Shown piece after piece: positions 7,992 to 19,084 of a stretch of DNA of 64,000 nucleotides. This DNA is from Amycolatopsis albispora (GTDB lineage Bacteria; Actinomycetota; Actinomycetes; Mycobacteriales; Pseudonocardiaceae): the NCBI RefSeq assembly GCF_003312875.1, contig NZ_CP015163.1, positions 6,014,001-6,078,000 on the forward strand, in the 5' to 3' direction. Below the pieces are notes generated by a model, which saw only the letters and a list, made by a program, of their open reading frames with translations, was not told the DNA's origin and ran no database searches. The position numbers and the translations under genes were made by a program. Position 1 is the first letter of the stretch. Each line of letters begins with the position of its first letter.

Positions 7992-9566
7992 TTAGGGCCG
8001 AGAGGCCGGTACCAGCGAAAAGTGCCCCACGCCCTTGGCCGCCGAGTGCACCGTCCAGCTGTCCGGTCCGGTGGCCGGGCCCGCCGCGTACTTCAGCTCG
8101 TACTGGATCGGCTCCGGCTTGATCGACCGGTCGAAGAAGAAGTAGTTCACCCGCAGCGCGAAGCTGGTGATCGGGTTGGCCTCGGCGATCCGCTTCTCCA
8201 CCTTGTCCACCACGCGCCCGCGGTCGGAGAACTCGTCGACGATCTTGCATTCGCAGTAGTAGGCCAGCGTGCCGATCTCACCCGGGCTGGACACGGTGGC
8301 GCCGTTGAGCCGTTCACCGAGCGCCTTGCCGACGCGCGCGTAGTCCGGCGCGCTCGCCCAGTTGCCGAAGATCAGCGGCGACTCCCACGGCACCCCCGGC
8401 TTGGCGATCACCGCGATGTTGCCCAGCAGCGCCAGCCCGACTAGGCCGAGCACCAGCGCGGGCGGCCGCGACTCGAGCCGCTCCTGCTCACGCGAGCGGG
8501 CCAGCCAGAAGGCCACGATGGCCACCCCGGACATGCTCAGCGAGACGATCGGCGCGACGAAGTACCAGTGGTACGGGCCGACGCCCATCAGCGTGTAAAC
8601 GCCGTAGTAGACCACGCCACCGGCGCCGAGCGCGGCCAGCGGACCGATCTTCACCACCTTCTCCCAGCGCACCGCAAACCGCACCAGGAACCAGCTGACC
8701 AGCACGAACAACCCGGCGAGCGCGGGCGCGAAGGCGATCGCGGTGACGATCTTGCGGCCGGTGAAGTACATCACCGGGCCGGTGAAGAAGCTCCACTCGC
8801 CGAACAGCCCGCCCTGCAGCTGCTTGATCACCAGCGTGTCCGGCACCGCCGAGCCGAAGGCGATCCAGCTGAACAGGTACCAGGGCCCGGCCACGGCCAC
8901 CGCCGCCAGCACCGCCCTGACCAGCTTCCGCCGGATCGCGGCCGCGGAGAACGCCAGGATGAGCACAAAAACGACCAGGTCGAGCCGGATCATCACGGCC
9001 AGGCCGGCGATCGCGCCGAACCACACCGGGCGGCCTTCGACGGCAAAAACCGTGAGCAGGATCAGCGCCGCCGGGATGAGCAGGACCTCGAGCCCGATCG
9101 CGGAGAGCACGAACGGGTTGAGCAGCACCACCGCGATGCCGAGCACCCCGGCGAACGACGGCAGCCGCAGCGCGGCCACCAGTCGCATCCACGCCCAGCC
9201 GATCACCCCGCCGGCCGCCACGGTGACCAGGCCCAGCGCGATCACCGGGTGCGCGTCGCCGAAGATCCGGGTGAGCAGCGTGGCCAGCGCCAGCAGCAGG
9301 ATGTTCAGCGGGGAGGTCGCCGAGTTGGCGTGCTCCCCGGCGATCAGGCCCCACTCGCCGTGCACCGCGAGGTTCTTCGCGTACGCCAGGGTGATGTAGG
9401 CGTCGTCGGTCAGGCTGTCCTTGACCACCAGGAACAGCGCCGCCGTGGCGACCACCGCGAACACCGGCAGCCACCACGCCGCGCGCACGTGGTCGCGGAC
9501 GGAGGTGGTCACCTCAGCTTCTTGAGAACCCGCCGAGATCGGCTCCACCGTCTGCCCTATCGACAT
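7992..9566 (-). CDS. GT-C-type polytopic membrane protein, paralogue B (putative glycosyltransferase)
   Basis: 524 residues when started at ATG 9566; the longer upstream frame adds only arginine-rich nonsense that lies antisense-like within ubiA. Same architecture as its neighbour: LTDDAYITLAYAKNLAVHG in the first outer loop, SATSPLNILLL, about ten membrane helices, GPYHWYFVAPI, and a C-terminal soluble region with SSPGEIGTLAYYCECKIVD. The double-Asp motif after helix 1 is the expected catalytic site of GT-C enzymes. It begins 17 bp after the ubiA stop, so it is probably cotranscribed with the arabinose-donor genes, which suggests use of decaprenyl-phosphoarabinose. In M. tuberculosis the ubiA neighbour is aftB; this protein may be its positional counterpart. 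Confidence 0.72.
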   Translation of the reverse strand: MSIGQTVEPISAGSQEAEVTTSVRDHVRAAWWLPVFAVVATAALFLVVKDSLTDDAYITLAYAKNLAVHGEWGLIAGEHANSATSPLNILLLALATLLTRIFGDAHPVIALGLVTVAAGGVIGWAWMRLVAALRLPSFAGVLGIAVVLLNPFVLSAIGLEVLLIPAALILLTVFAVEGRPVWFGAIAGLAVMIRLDLVVFVLILAFSAAAIRRKLVRAVLAAVAVAGPWYLFSWIAFGSAVPDTLVIKQLQGGLFGEWSFFTGPVMYFTGRKIVTAIAFAPALAGLFVLVSWFLVRFAVRWEKVVKIGPLAALGAGGVVYYGVYTLMGVGPYHWYFVAPIVSLSMSGVAIVAFWLARSREQERLESRPPALVLGLVGLALLGNIAVIAKPGVPWESPLIFGNWASAPDYARVGKALGERLNGATVSSPGEIGTLAYYCECKIVDEFSDRGRVVDKVEKRIAEANPITSFALRVNYFFFDRSIKPEPIQYELKYAAGPATGPDSWTVHSAAKGVGHFSLVPASRP

Positions 9567-9583
9567 GTGCGTGAGTCTTCCGT

Positions 9584-10581
9584 TTACAAGTAGTAGGCCA
9601 AGCCCAGCGTGACGACCCACGTCACGCCGAGGATCTGCAGGATCCGGTCGCTGAGCGCGATCTCCTCCGGCTCGCCCGCCTTGCCGCCGTCGACGTCGAC
9701 GGCGTACCGCAGCACCGCGACCACGAACGGCACCATCGAGACCACCGGCCACACCGAACCGTCGGCGCGCTCACGCAGCTCGAAGGCCCACAGGCTGTAC
9801 GACATGATCAGGATGGCGGCCGAGGTCGCCCAGACGAACCGCAGGTAGCTCGCCGAGTACTTCTTCAGCGAGCTGCGGATCTTCGCCCCGGTGCGCTCGA
9901 ACAGCATCACCTCGGCGTACCGCTTGCCGGCCACCATGAACAGCGAGCCGAACGCGGTGACCAGCAGGAACCACTGCGAAAGCGCGATACCGGCCGCCAC
10001 GCCACCGGCGATCGAGCGCATCAGGAAGCCCGAGCCGACGATCGCCAGGTCGATCACCGGCTGGTGCTTGAGCCCGAAGCAGTAACCGAGCTGCACGGCC
10101 TCGTAGACCACCAGCACGATCGACAACTGCGGGCTGGCCAGGAACGAGATGCCCAGCCCGACGCCGAAGAACACCACGGCCGCGGCGTAGGCCACCGGGA
10201 CGGGCACGATGCCCGCCGCGATCGGCCGGTTCCGCTTGGTCGGGTGCGCCCGGTCGGCTTCCACGTCGATCGCGTCGTTGATCAGGTAGATCGAGGACGC
10301 CACCAGCGAAAACGCCACGAAGGCGATGGCGGCGTCCAGCAGCACGCCACCGTTGCCGAACTGCGCCGCGGTGAAGGGGGCGGCGAAGACCAGCACGTTC
10401 TTCACCCACTGACGCGGGCGCGCGGTCTTCAGCACCCCCATCGCGGTTCCGAACGGGCCCTTGCCCTTCGCGGGCGCGACCGGCTCCGGTTCCGGCGCGT
10501 CTTCCGCCGTCTCCAGTTCGTCGGACAGGACCGGCTCCTGCTCGGTCTTGTCCTTCTCGTCGGTTCGCTCGGTTGCTTCAC

Positions 10582-10585
<4 letters not shown>
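9584..10585 (-). CDS. ubiA: Decaprenyl-phosphate phosphoribosyltransferase (UbiA family, DPPR synthase)
   Basis: 333 residues. It transfers 5-phosphoribose from PRPP to decaprenyl phosphate, the committed step of arabinose-donor synthesis, in the membrane. The first 45 residues are an acidic, Glu/Pro-rich cytoplasmic extension. Then come TARPRQWVKNVLVFAAP, the prenyl-phosphate/Mg site NDAIDVEADRAHPTKRNRP, a second site region LAIVGSGFLMRSIAGG, and about nine helices. The order PAP2-ubiA matches Rv3807c-Rv3806c. The start ATG 10585 overlaps the PAP2 stop by 4 bp (ATGA), so translation is coupled. Confidence 0.93.
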
Positions 10586-12331
<1,746 letters not shown>

Positions 12332-12395
12332 TCACGTACCCCGGACGGACTGCGCGCCGCCCATTGCCAACCCCTGGAATACACCGTAGGAAGCC

Positions 12396-14360
12396 GTGCC
12401 AACACCGGATACGTTCTGGACCTCCCTGAGCACGATCAGTGTCTACCTGGTCGTGCTGGCGGTGCCGGGCGGATTGATCGGGATCGGCGCCGGCCTGCGG
12501 GGCTGGGCCCTCGCCGGGCTCGCCCCGCTGTTCACCTACTTTTCACTGGGTTCGGCCGGGCCGTGGCTGTCCATGGCCGGCCTGCCGTACAACACGGCCA
12601 CCGCCGCCGCCTTCTCGCTGCTGATCGCCGGGCTGGCCTTCGGCGTGCGGATGCTGGCGCGCTCGCGTGGCTGGGTGTCGAAGGTGCCCGAGCCGAAGGG
12701 CCCCACCTGGAGCAGGCGGGCACACGCGGCGGTGATCGGCTGCGTGCTGCTGGCCACCGCGCTGTCGATGATCGTGGTGCTCTCGGCCGCCGACGGCGCC
12801 AGCTCGGTCTTCCAGCGCTGGGACACCGTCTACCACGCGAACGGCATCCGCTACATCGCCGAGACCGGCGACGGCTCGCTGGTCGGCATGTCGACCATCA
12901 ACTGGTACCCGGACGGCTCCTTCTACCCGAACGCCTACCACCTGGTCGGCGCGCTGGTGTACTCGATCTCCGGGGCCAGCATCCCGGCCGCGCTGAACGG
13001 CATCACGGTGCCGATCGCCGGCATCTTCGCGCTGTCACTGGTCGCCGCCATCCGCCAGTTCGGCGGCCGCGCGGCCTTCGCGGGCAGCGCCGCCATCGTG
13101 GCCGGGGCGGCCACCACCGGCGCCTACGAATCGGTGTCGAGCGGGCTGCTGCCGTTCGCGCTGGGCATCGTGCTGACCCCGCTGGCCGCGGTCGCCCTGC
13201 AGCGCTTCCTCACCCGGCCGGACGTGGAGTCCGGCATGGTGTTCACGCTGACCATCGTCGGCCTGCTGCTGGCGCATTCGAGCGCGTTGTTCGGCGCCAT
13301 CCTGTTCACCGTGCCGCTGCTGCTCCAGCGCTGGTTCAGACGCGAGGGGGTGTGGTGGCGGGACCTGCTGCGCATGGTCCCGGCCGGGGTCGCCGCCCTG
13401 GTGCTGGCGGCACCGCAGATCCTCGGCGCGATCGCCTTCACCTCCAGCTCCTACCCCTACATCCCGTGGGCGTCGGACATCCCGGTCTCCTCGGCGCTGG
13501 CCCAGCTGCTGACCTTCCGGCAGGTGCTGCAGGAACCGCAGATGGTGCTGTGCGTGCTGCTGGTCGCGGGCATCCTGACCGCGCGGGCGCTCGGCTCGAT
13601 GCGCTGGGTGGCCTTCTCCGCGCTGCTGCTGTCCGGCATCTTCGTGCTGGTCGCCTGCTACGGCGCGCTGCCGTGGGTGATCTCGTTCTCCCGGCCGTGG
13701 TGGAACGACCGATACCGGCTGATGTCGCTGGCCGCCATCCCGCTCTGCCTGCTCGCCGCGCACGGCCTCGCCGAACTGCAACGGCTGCTGGCCAAGGTGG
13801 CCGCGGGCTGGGACTGGGTCAAGGCACGCCCGCGCCTGCCAGCCCGGATCGGCGTGGCCAGCGCGGTGCTGCTGGTCAGCGTGCTGGCCGTGGGCACCAA
13901 CGGCTTCTACACCACGGCGAACGCGACGGCGGTGGCCTACGCCTACCACAACGGCCCGGAATCGGTGGGCCGTCCGGTGCCGGTGACCGACTTCGAAGTC
14001 GACGCCATGCGGGAGATGGGCAAGTTCGCCGTGCCGGGTGAGAAGGTGCTCAACGACCGGCTGGACGGCACGGCGTGGTTGTTCGCCATCTCCGGCGTGC
14101 GGCCGGTGGCCGGGCACTACGACCCCGGCGTGGCCCCGCCGGACGCCACCTACCTGTCGAACCACTTCCGCGAGTACGACACGAACCCGGAGGTGCGCGC
14201 GGCCGTGGAGCGGCTGAACGTGCACCACGTGCTGCTGGGTTCGGGCTCGATCAAGCCGGACGTGCTCCGGGCGCCGGGGCTGCGCGACCTGGACGGGCTG
14301 CCGTTCCTGGAGAAGATCTACGCGAACCCGGACGCGATGATCTACCGCATCCTGCGCTGA
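12396..14360 (+). CDS. DUF6541-like polytopic membrane protein 1
   Basis: 654 residues from GTG 12396. About 12 helices are followed by a C-terminal extracytoplasmic domain from residue 530. The second loop has a GT-C-like conserved patch WDTVYHANGIRYIAETGDG, then FYPNAYHLVGALVYSISGAS; later loops have SRPWWNDRYRLMS and LNDRLDGTAWLFAISGVRP. The same patches recur in the proteins at 19085 and 21115, so these are three diverged paralogues. The family has no established function to my knowledge; size, topology and the acidic loop suggest a lipid-linked sugar transferase. It is divergent from glf, with 79 bp between starts, and ends in a strong hairpin. Confidence 0.7.
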   Translation: MPTPDTFWTSLSTISVYLVVLAVPGGLIGIGAGLRGWALAGLAPLFTYFSLGSAGPWLSMAGLPYNTATAAAFSLLIAGLAFGVRMLARSRGWVSKVPEPKGPTWSRRAHAAVIGCVLLATALSMIVVLSAADGASSVFQRWDTVYHANGIRYIAETGDGSLVGMSTINWYPDGSFYPNAYHLVGALVYSISGASIPAALNGITVPIAGIFALSLVAAIRQFGGRAAFAGSAAIVAGAATTGAYESVSSGLLPFALGIVLTPLAAVALQRFLTRPDVESGMVFTLTIVGLLLAHSSALFGAILFTVPLLLQRWFRREGVWWRDLLRMVPAGVAALVLAAPQILGAIAFTSSSYPYIPWASDIPVSSALAQLLTFRQVLQEPQMVLCVLLVAGILTARALGSMRWVAFSALLLSGIFVLVACYGALPWVISFSRPWWNDRYRLMSLAAIPLCLLAAHGLAELQRLLAKVAAGWDWVKARPRLPARIGVASAVLLVSVLAVGTNGFYTTANATAVAYAYHNGPESVGRPVPVTDFEVDAMREMGKFAVPGEKVLNDRLDGTAWLFAISGVRPVAGHYDPGVAPPDATYLSNHFREYDTNPEVRAAVERLNVHHVLLGSGSIKPDVLRAPGLRDLDGLPFLEKIYANPDAMIYRILR

Positions 14361-14387
14361 GGATTCTCCGCCGCGAAAACGGAGAGA

Positions 14388-14434
14388 CCTCCGCGTGGCC
14401 GGGCCGCCCCTGCCCGTGTGTGGCCACGCGGAGG
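14388..14434 (+). terminator. Terminator hairpin after DUF6541-like gene 1
   Basis: A perfect 13-bp stem, CCTCCGCGTGGCC with its complement, flanks a 21-base loop about 27 bp after the stop codon. The remaining bases to 14578 show no gene, only a smaller CTCCG/CGGAG hairpin just before this one. Confidence 0.7.
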
Positions 14435-14578
14435 CCGTCTCGCCCCCAATCACCCCCGGGGTGATCCTTCGAGTCCGGGCGTCACCCGGCTCAGTCTGGT
14501 TCGCGCTACTAGAACGATGACTCCCGAGACCAGTAATCGGTTTCCATCTCGACCAAGTGTCACTCGATAGGGTGAATC

Positions 14579-15466
14579 TCAGCTGGCTTGCAGCGCGGGG
14601 AGTACATCCGCCGCCACCTCTTCGAGCACCGCCTCGCGGCCCTCGTACCAGCTGCTCGACCGCGGCCAGTGCGAAACCACGTCGGTGAAGCCCAGCTCCC
14701 GCGCGCGCCCGGCGGCGTCGGTGAAGGCGCCCACGCTGCTCAGCGAGAAAACCGGCGCCGCGTCCAGGCTCAGGTAGCGGTCGATGCCGTCGTGCTCACG
14801 GCCCGCCGCGGCGAGGATCTCGTCGAACCTGGCGACCGCCTCGCCGACGCCCTGCCACCACTGCTCGAGGTCGTCGGTCTTGCGGCCGGTGGTCACCCAG
14901 CCGGAGCCGAACCGGGCGGCCAGCCGCATGGTCCGGGGCCCGTTCGCGGCGACCAGGAACGGCAGCCGCGGCCGCTGCACGCAACCCGGCAGGTTCCGCA
15001 CCCCGCGTGCGGTGTAGTACTCGCCGGGGTAGTCGAACTTGTCCTGGGACAGCAGGCCGTCCAGCGCCTCGACGAACTCGGTGAACCGGTCGGCTCGCTG
15101 GCGGTCGGTCAGCTCCGGCTCGCCGATGGCTACCGCGTCGTAGTGTGCGCTGGAGACCCCGGCACCCACGCCGAGCAGGGCGCGGCCGTCGGAGATGTCG
15201 TCGAGCGTGATCAGCTCCCGCATGAACGGCACCGGGTGCCGGGCCACCGGGGAGGCGACCAGCGTGCCCAGCCGGATCCGCTCGGTGACCGTGGCGGCGG
15301 CGGTGAGCGTCGGGATGGCGCTGAACCACGGGCCGTCGACGAGGTCGCGCCAGCCGAGGTGGTCATAGGTCCAGGCGTGGTCGAAGCCATACTCCTCGGC
15401 CGCCCGCCACTTCGGCTCGGCCGCCCACCAACGATCTTCGGGAAGGATCACAATGCCTACTCGCAC
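14579..15466 (-). CDS. LLM-class (probably F420-dependent) oxidoreductase
   Basis: 295 residues from GTG 15466. The luciferase-like TIM-barrel family is shown by VRVGIVILPEDRW at the start, FDHAWTYDHLGWRD, RIRLGTLVASPVARHP, SDGRALLGVGAGVSS and PFLVAANGPRTMRLAARFGSGW. Actinobacterial members usually take cofactor F420; the substrate is unknown. An ATG at 15622 would give 347 residues but would run into the divergent HAD gene and adds sequence unlike the family, so GTG is preferred. It faces away from the HAD gene with 79 bp between starts, which must hold both promoters. Confidence 0.85.
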   Translation of the reverse strand: MRVGIVILPEDRWWAAEPKWRAAEEYGFDHAWTYDHLGWRDLVDGPWFSAIPTLTAAATVTERIRLGTLVASPVARHPVPFMRELITLDDISDGRALLGVGAGVSSAHYDAVAIGEPELTDRQRADRFTEFVEALDGLLSQDKFDYPGEYYTARGVRNLPGCVQRPRLPFLVAANGPRTMRLAARFGSGWVTTGRKTDDLEQWWQGVGEAVARFDEILAAAGREHDGIDRYLSLDAAPVFSLSSVGAFTDAAGRARELGFTDVVSHWPRSSSWYEGREAVLEEVAADVLPALQAS

Positions 15467-15545
15467 CAGCTCAGCGTAGGGGCGAAGCGGTGGGTGACCA
15501 TGCCGGGTCGAGCCCGGATCAGGTGCGCTCTGGAAAACTGGCGGG

Positions 15546-16361
15546 GTGGAGAAACCCCTGCTGATCGCGTCCGACATCGATGGCACCCTGCTCTCACCGC
15601 TGGCCGAGCTGACCGCGCGCACGCTCGCCGCGCTCCGGCGGGCGGCCGCGGACGGCGTGCCGGTGGTGCTGGCGAGCGGCCGCCCGCCCCGCTGGATCCC
15701 GCCTGTCGCTCGCCCAGCCGGGTTAACCGGTTACGCTGTGTGCTCGAACGGCGCGGTCATCTACGACATCGGCAAGGACGAGGTGGTCGAGGTCCGCGGG
15801 CGGCTCGAGCCGGTCCAGCTGATCGACTACGCGAAGGAACTCGAACGCGCCATCCCGGACTGCCGGTTCGCCGCGGAACGCGTCGGCAGGCGCGCGGTCG
15901 ACCCGGAGATCCACAACTACGTCTACGAGACCGGCTACCGGAACCCGTGGGGCGACGGTGAGGGCTTCTCGGTGCCGCGTGCCGAGACGCTCGGGCACCC
16001 GGCGGTGAAGCTGCTGGTGCGGCAGCAGGACATGACCTCGGACGAGATGGCCGAAGCCGCGCGTACCGTGCTCGGGGAGGCGGTGGACATCACGTACTCG
16101 TCGAACTCGGGGCTGATCGAGCTGGCCGCGCCGGGCATGACGAAAGGCAGCGGGCTGGGCTGGGTGACCGAGCGGCTGAACGTGCCCGCCGAGCGGGTGG
16201 TCGCCTTCGGGGACATGCCGAACGACATCGACATGCTGAAGTGGGCGGGGCACGGCGTGGCCATGGCGAACGCGCACCCCGCCCTGCTCGACGTCGCCGA
16301 CGAAACCACCGCACCGAACTCGGAGGACGGAGTCGCCCAGGTCCTGGAACGCTGGTTTTGA
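15546..16361 (+). CDS. HAD-superfamily Cof-type sugar-phosphatase-like hydrolase
   Basis: 271 residues from GTG 15546. HAD motif I is IASDIDGTLLS with the two catalytic aspartates, motif II is VVLASGRPPRW, the lysine is in MTKGSGLGWV, and motif IV is VVAFGDMPNDIDML. The cap domain between motifs II and III is of the Cof/C2B type, which acts on phosphorylated sugars and related small molecules. M. tuberculosis Rv3813c, a Cof-like HAD protein, lies in the same chromosomal neighbourhood downstream of glf. It is a single gene whose end is 9 bp from a large palindromic repeat that probably terminates it. Confidence 0.9.
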   Translation: MEKPLLIASDIDGTLLSPLAELTARTLAALRRAAADGVPVVLASGRPPRWIPPVARPAGLTGYAVCSNGAVIYDIGKDEVVEVRGRLEPVQLIDYAKELERAIPDCRFAAERVGRRAVDPEIHNYVYETGYRNPWGDGEGFSVPRAETLGHPAVKLLVRQQDMTSDEMAEAARTVLGEAVDITYSSNSGLIELAAPGMTKGSGLGWVTERLNVPAERVVAFGDMPNDIDMLKWAGHGVAMANAHPALLDVADETTAPNSEDGVAQVLERWF

Positions 16362-16370
16362 GCCGCGCCG

Positions 16371-16427
16371 ATGTCACGAATGTGGCTTTCGAGACGCCAG
16401 ATGTCTCGAAAGCCACATTCGTGACAT
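16371..16427. repeat. Palindromic repeat copy 1 (25-bp perfect arms)
   Basis: Two perfect 25-bp arms (16371-16395 and 16403-16427) flank a 7-base loop. The core CGAATGTGGCTTTCG recurs in copies at 23069-23123 and 23357-23411. Here it sits between the convergent ends of the HAD and PlsC genes, four bases from the latter's stop, so it can act as a terminator in both directions. Confidence 0.9.
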
Positions 16428-16430
16428 GGC

Positions 16431-17165
16431 CTATTCGCGGCGGGCGTCCATGGCGGCGGCGGCTTCCGGGGTGGGGGCGGTGCCGCCGAGGTGGGCGGGC
16501 AGCCACCAGCGGTCGTCCTCCGCGGCCGGTTGTTCGGGGTAGTCGGCCTGCACCCGTTCCAGCAGCGCGCTCATCCGCGCCCGCAGGTCCTTGGTGAGCA
16601 CCTCCGCGTCCTCCTCCGGCTTCGGCTGGAACGGCTCGCCGGCCCGGATCAGGATCGGCACGTGCCGCTTCGTCAGCGTGCGCGGGCGGCCCTTCGTCCA
16701 CAGGCGGTGCGTGCCCCACAGCGCCATCGGCACCACCGGCACCCCGGCCTCCGCCGCCATCCGCACCGCGCCCGACTTGATCTCCTTCACGGTGAACGAC
16801 CGGCTGATCGTCGCCTCCGGGAACACGCCGACCACCTCGCCCGCCCGCAGGCGCGCCACCGCCTCCCGGTAGGAGGCGGCACCGGCCGAGCGGTCCACCG
16901 GGATGTGGTGCATGCCACGCATCAGCGGCCCGGCGACCTTGTTCGTGAAGATCTCCTGCTTCGCCATGAACCGGACCAGCCGCTTGGCCGGCTGCGCGCC
17001 CAGCCCGCAGAAGATGAAGTCCAGGTAGCTCACGTGGTTGCAGGCGATCACCGCCCCACCGGTGGCCGGGATGTGCTCCGCCCCGTCCACCCGAAGCTTG
17101 TTGTCGAGCACGCGGAACATCAACTTGGCCGCCAGCACGACGGGCGGGTACACCAGTTCAGCCAT
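16431..17165 (-). CDS. 1-acyl-sn-glycerol-3-phosphate acyltransferase family protein (PlsC-like)
   Basis: 244 residues. Membrane-associated lysophospholipid acyltransferase family: catalytic HX4D at His44-Asp49 in NHVSYLDF, substrate motif GVFPEATISRSF, and VVPMALWGTHRLW. The N-terminus is hydrophobic and the last 40 residues are acidic and low in complexity. It would transfer an acyl chain to a lysophosphatidate-type acceptor at the inner membrane face. M. tuberculosis has acyltransferases of this type (Rv3814c-Rv3816c) next to the Rv3813c phosphatase, matching the order seen here. Upstream lies the AftB-like gene on the same strand, 43 bp away. Confidence 0.88.
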   Translation of the reverse strand: MAELVYPPVVLAAKLMFRVLDNKLRVDGAEHIPATGGAVIACNHVSYLDFIFCGLGAQPAKRLVRFMAKQEIFTNKVAGPLMRGMHHIPVDRSAGAASYREAVARLRAGEVVGVFPEATISRSFTVKEIKSGAVRMAAEAGVPVVPMALWGTHRLWTKGRPRTLTKRHVPILIRAGEPFQPKPEEDAEVLTKDLRARMSALLERVQADYPEQPAAEDDRWWLPAHLGGTAPTPEAAAAMDARRE

Positions 17166-17208
17166 ACCCGCCAGGTTACGCGACCGTAGGTTACTGTCCA
17201 GTTCGCCG

Positions 17209-18864
17209 TTACGGGCAGGGCACGTAGGTGAACCGCGGATCGGCGTCCAGCCGCTCGATCAGCCGGGGCGCGTGCTCGGCCCGCGGATAGACCGCGATCC
17301 AGTGGTCGGTGCCCTCGCGGCGGAAGGTGGCCACCGAGTACAGCGCCGCGTACACCGGGTCCGCGCCGCAGCGCTGACGGTCGGAATACCCGCTGCCGGT
17401 GGTCACCGCGAGCGCGGGCCGCCTGCCGTTGACCACGTAGTCGTAGTCGTTGGCGATGTGCCCGACCGGGCCGAGCGTCTCGTCGCGGTGGCCTTCGCGG
17501 GCGATGTGCTCGTCGGTCAGCCCCAGCACGTCGACCACCACGAGCTGCGTGCCCGCGCGGTAGGACAGCGCGCCGTTGGCGTAGGTGCTGATCACCGTGC
17601 CCGGCGGCAGCCGCTCACCGAGCCACGAGCCGACCTCTTCCATCTGCGCGATCTTGCCGCGCCATTCGTGCATCAGCGGCAGCGCCGACGGGCTCATCGC
17701 CGACACCAGGAACGACAGCAGGCACAGGCCCAGCGCCACCGCGGGCACCAGTTTCCCGCCGACCGGCTGCGTGCGCGGCCGCGGCGACGGCACCGCCCCG
17801 GTCACCACGCCGTACGCGGCCACCGCGCCCACCGCGAACAACACCGGCACCGGCGCCAGCAGCCGCCACGCCGGCATCCAGTCGCCGCCCGCGTAGGTCA
17901 TGAACAGCAGGTAGGCGAACCCGAGCGCGAAGACCAGCCACCCCGCGGACCGGCCGCGCTTCTCTTCGGCGGTCAGCTCACGCCGCCGTCGCAGCAGCGC
18001 GGTCACCCCGGCGACGGCGATCAGCAGATAACCCTGGTGCACCAACGCGAACGACGACAGGTACGTCCAGCCCTGCTCCAGTTGCCAGCCCAGCGAACCG
18101 CCGAGCTTCGCCGCGACGGCGTTCGGCACCAGGTGCCCGTAGTAGGTGACCCGCCAGGCCGTCCACGGCACCACCAGCACCAGCGCGCCCAGCGTGAACC
18201 CGCCCGGCCACCACCAGGTGACCCGCCCGCGCGCGGCCGCGTTGACCAGCCACAGCCCGGCGACCACCGCCAGCACCACCCCGTCGGGCCTGGTCATCGT
18301 GGCCAGCGCGACCACCACCCCGGCCACCACCGCGCGGCCCGCCGCGAGCGCGTGGCACATGAGCAGCGCGAGCAGCACAAAAAGCGGGGTCTCCAGGCCG
18401 GACGGGCCGTAGGCGGCCAGCCCGGTCGCGCCCGCGGTCAGGATCGCGGCGGCGACGCCGAGGCCGGGCGTTTCGGTGACGACGCGGTTCACCGTGAAAT
18501 ACGCGGCGAGCACGCAGGCCAGCGCGCAGAGCACCCCGAGCACCGACGCCGTGCGCACGATGTCGAAACCGAACAACGTCTTCGGGATGGCCACCAGTAC
18601 CACCCAGAGGAAGTTCGAATATCCCTCGACGCGTTCCCCCGCGTTGAACACCGCGCCGTGGCCTTCGGCGATGTTCTGCGAATAGCGGAAACTGATGAAC
18701 GCGTCTTCGGCGACGGTGGCGAACAACAGTTGGTGAATCAACGACAGCGCGAGCGTGAGCAACAACGCGGCCACTCGCCACGCCCGCACCGAGTTGATCT
18801 GCCGCCAGGCCGCGAGCACCCCGACGGTGAGCGCGAGCCACGCGCCCAGCACGGCAAAAACCAC
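17209..18864 (-). CDS. AftB-like GT-C membrane protein (putative arabinofuranosyltransferase)
   Basis: 551 residues with about ten helices and a C-terminal soluble part from residue 400. The first outer loop reads [20 protein letters not shown] and then [15 protein letters not shown]; AftB of M. tuberculosis has a related acidic pair and a GERVEANTS stretch at the same place. Other features are a PDGVVL loop, [14 protein letters not shown] and a C-terminal TYVPCP. AftB adds terminal beta-1,2 arabinofuranose using decaprenyl-phosphoarabinose outside the membrane. The motif makes a transferase of this class likely, but related proteins act on other acceptors, so no symbol is assigned. GTG 18864 is the start, divergent from the DUF6541-like gene 2. 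Confidence 0.68.
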   Translation of the reverse strand: MVFAVLGAWLALTVGVLAAWRQINSVRAWRVAALLLTLALSLIHQLLFATVAEDAFISFRYSQNIAEGHGAVFNAGERVEGYSNFLWVVLVAIPKTLFGFDIVRTASVLGVLCALACVLAAYFTVNRVVTETPGLGVAAAILTAGATGLAAYGPSGLETPLFVLLALLMCHALAAGRAVVAGVVVALATMTRPDGVVLAVVAGLWLVNAAARGRVTWWWPGGFTLGALVLVVPWTAWRVTYYGHLVPNAVAAKLGGSLGWQLEQGWTYLSSFALVHQGYLLIAVAGVTALLRRRRELTAEEKRGRSAGWLVFALGFAYLLFMTYAGGDWMPAWRLLAPVPVLFAVGAVAAYGVVTGAVPSPRPRTQPVGGKLVPAVALGLCLLSFLVSAMSPSALPLMHEWRGKIAQMEEVGSWLGERLPPGTVISTYANGALSYRAGTQLVVVDVLGLTDEHIAREGHRDETLGPVGHIANDYDYVVNGRRPALAVTTGSGYSDRQRCGADPVYAALYSVATFRREGTDHWIAVYPRAEHAPRLIERLDADPRFTYVPCP

Positions 18865-19084
18865 CTGACCCTCACCCTCCGCCGCCGCACCGCCCCCAGT
18901 CCGGTGGTCACGTGAAGGTATCGAAATTCGCCCTGGAACGTTTCATTCCACCCTTTCGAGGCAACCGTGCCACCCGGCAGGGCGTGAACTCGACGTATCG
19001 CCGGGGAAACCGGGGAGTTTCGGCGACACTCGAATTCCGTTTCCCGCCGGCGCCGCCGGCGGCCTCACCACGTGCGGGTGCGTT